Assembly: GCF_013167215.1 (NCBI RefSeq)
Contig: NZ_JABJWY010000034.1
Coordinates: 186,001-250,000, forward strand
Source of the DNA: Sphingobacterium prati
GTDB lineage: Bacteria > Bacteroidota > Bacteroidia > Sphingobacteriales > Sphingobacteriaceae
DNA: 64,000 nucleotides
Direction of reading: 5' to 3'
Shown here: in pieces, positions 62,841-64,000 of the stretch
How positions within the stretch are numbered: the stretch's first letter is position 1
Layout: each line of letters starts with the position of its first letter
Position numbers and translations under genes: made by a program
The notes under the pieces: model-generated
The model's database searches: none
Seen by the model: only the letters and a program-made list of their open reading frames with translations
What the model was told of the DNA's origin: nothing

Positions 62841-64000
62841 ATGCAAGTTGATGTGCTTTTGGGCTTACAATGGGGCGACGAGGGTAAGGGTAAAATCGTA
62901 GACGTATTTTGTCCAAAATACGATTTAATCGCTCGTTTCCAAGGCGGCCCTAACGCCGGACACACGTTGGAATTTGATAACAAAAAATTCGTGCTCAACA
63001 CAATTCCATCTGGTATCTTCAATGAAGGTACACTAAATCTTATTGGTAATGGTGTCGTTATCGATCCGATTATCCTAAAAAGAGAATTAGACAACCTTAA
63101 GACAGCTGGTTTTGATCCGGTGGGTAAAGGCAATTTGGTATTAGCACGCAAAGCACACCTTATTTTGCCAACACACCAATTATTGGACGCTGCTTCAGAA
63201 TCAAAAATGGGCGCAGGCAAAATTGGATCTACATTGAAAGGTATCGGTCCGACCTATATGGACAAAACTGGTAGAAATGGCTTACGTGTAGGTGATACAA
63301 CGCTTCCAGACTTTCAAGAACGTTACCAAAAACTGAAAGAAAAACACTTGAATATTCTTTCACATTATGGTGATATTCCTGATTTTAGCGAAAAAGAACA
63401 AGCATTCTTGGCTGCCGTTGAATTTATTAAAACCATTCCTCATGTTGATTCAGAACACTTGGTCAATCAGTATCTGAAAGAAGGCAAACGTGTATTGGCT
63501 GAAGGTGCCCAAGGTACCCTTTTGGATGTTGATTTCGGTTCTTACCCATTTGTGACTTCATCCAACACGACCACCGCTGGAGCTTGTACAGGTCTAGGTA
63601 TTGCACCGAACAAAATTGGTAAGGTATATGGAATTTTTAAAGCCTATGCAACCCGTGTAGGTGGAGGTCCCTTCCCGACTGAACTTCATGATGAAACAGG
63701 AGAAAAACTACGTCAATTGGGACATGAGTTCGGAGCTACAACAGGACGTGCGCGTCGTACAGGCTGGATTGATATCCCTGCGTTGAAATATGCAATTATG
63801 CTGAATGGCGTTACAGATCTCATCATGATGAAGGCCGATGTATTGGATACTTTCGATAAGATCTATGCTTGCACACATTATAAATATAATGGTGAAGTGA
63901 TTGACTATATGCCATATGAGATTATTACACATCAGGCAGAGCCAATTTTGGAAGAAATTCAAGGATGGAAACAAGATTTGACGGGCATCACATCTGAAGG
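62841..64000 (+). CDS. purA: Adenylosuccinate synthetase, truncated by the window edge
   Basis: The frame opens with ATG at 62841 and runs to the end of the window, giving about 386 residues. The start MQVDVLLGLQWGDEGKGKIV has the GTP-binding GDEGKGK motif; GPNAGHTLEFDNKKFVL, then STLKGIGPTYMDKTGRNG and EGAQGTLLDVDFGSYPFVTS, are PurA blocks. It joins IMP and aspartate using GTP, the first committed step to AMP. A full PurA has about 430 residues, so only the end is missing. Confidence 0.96.
   Translation, partial: MQVDVLLGLQWGDEGKGKIVDVFCPKYDLIARFQGGPNAGHTLEFDNKKFVLNTIPSGIFNEGTLNLIGNGVVIDPIILKRELDNLKTAGFDPVGKGNLVLARKAHLILPTHQLLDAASESKMGAGKIGSTLKGIGPTYMDKTGRNGLRVGDTTLPDFQERYQKLKEKHLNILSHYGDIPDFSEKEQAFLAAVEFIKTIPHVDSEHLVNQYLKEGKRVLAEGAQGTLLDVDFGSYPFVTSSNTTTAGACTGLGIAPNKIGKVYGIFKAYATRVGGGPFPTELHDETGEKLRQLGHEFGATTGRARRTGWIDIPALKYAIMLNGVTDLIMMKADVLDTFDKIYACTHYKYNGEVIDYMPYEIITHQAEPILEEIQGWKQDLTGITSE

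Noticed and set aside
62825..63220. 131-codon minus-strand frame at the purA start
   Set aside because: It is antisense to the GTP-binding region of purA, which is beyond doubt a gene.

Overview
The window is AT-rich bacterial chromosome that looks like Bacteroidota, most probably Sphingobacteriaceae (Sphingobacterium or Pedobacter type). Reasons: several families largely confined to that phylum (DUF3822, DUF4294, DUF4296, and a bacillithiol BshB1-type deacetylase), many short outer-membrane or lipoprotein genes with poor Shine-Dalgarno sequences, and promoter-like sites of the Bacteroidota type (TTTG, about 19-21 bp, TAnnTTTG) in front of both tRNA genes and several operons. No phage, transposon, integrase or CRISPR array was seen; nearly all of the window is single-copy metabolic and housekeeping DNA. 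The genus is an inference. || Layout. 1-5 kb, minus strand: a truncated unknown gene, a secreted ADP-ribose/CDP-alcohol-type metallophosphoesterase, a membrane-anchored M20 peptidase, an AlkC-like DNA glycosylase and a MarR regulator. 5-10.2 kb, plus strand: a short UvrA-like ATPase divergent from marR with twin operators between them, then a copper P-type ATPase with a small HMA chaperone. 10-17 kb: a double-DTG secreted aspartic protease, a TlpA-like thioredoxin lipoprotein, a cNMP-domain protein without HTH, a CDF metal transporter, a PorT-like barrel, a Gfo/Idh/MocA oxidoreductase and a Fur-type winged helix without the metal domain. 17.4-25 kb: tRNA-His, htpG, yqgE, the tight operon pdxH-nuoC-nuoD, a DPM1-like glycosyltransferase and ruvB. 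25-32.7 kb: a helical-repeat protein, an S9/DPP-IV peptidase split by a frameshift in an A9 run, a RecD/Pif1-like helicase, DUF3822-rsmD-coaD and an aldo/keto reductase. 32.9 kb: tRNA-Leu(CAA) whose 3' end is part of a perfect 28-bp inverted repeat. 33.1-41.1 kb: ten minus-strand genes in a row from yggS to a dihaem cytochrome, including lysC. 41.2-45 kb: DUF4296, mutS2, mgtC. 45-47 kb: an SMR-like membrane protein and gdhA. || 47.5-57.6 kb is the most coherent region. A minus-strand sulfate-assimilation operon (sulfite reductase with a C-terminal HEPN-like domain, cobA, siroheme dehydrogenase, cysH, cysD, cysN, terminator) is divergent from a complete four-gene Pst-like ABC importer across a 135-bp AT-rich gap. 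There is no APS kinase, and CysH carries the Cys-Cys/Cys-x2-Cys signature of APS reductases, so the predicted route is sulfate to APS to sulfite to sulfide, with siroheme made in the same operon. The importer may bring in sulfate rather than phosphate; this is inference. 57.6-64 kb: bshB1, a glutathione peroxidase homologue, DUF4294, then rel (ppGpp), fur and a truncated purA. || The best candidates for something new are the Pst-like importer paired with the sulfur operon, the HEPN-sulfite reductase fusion, and the MarR-controlled UvrA-like ATPase that lacks the space for a UvrB-binding domain.
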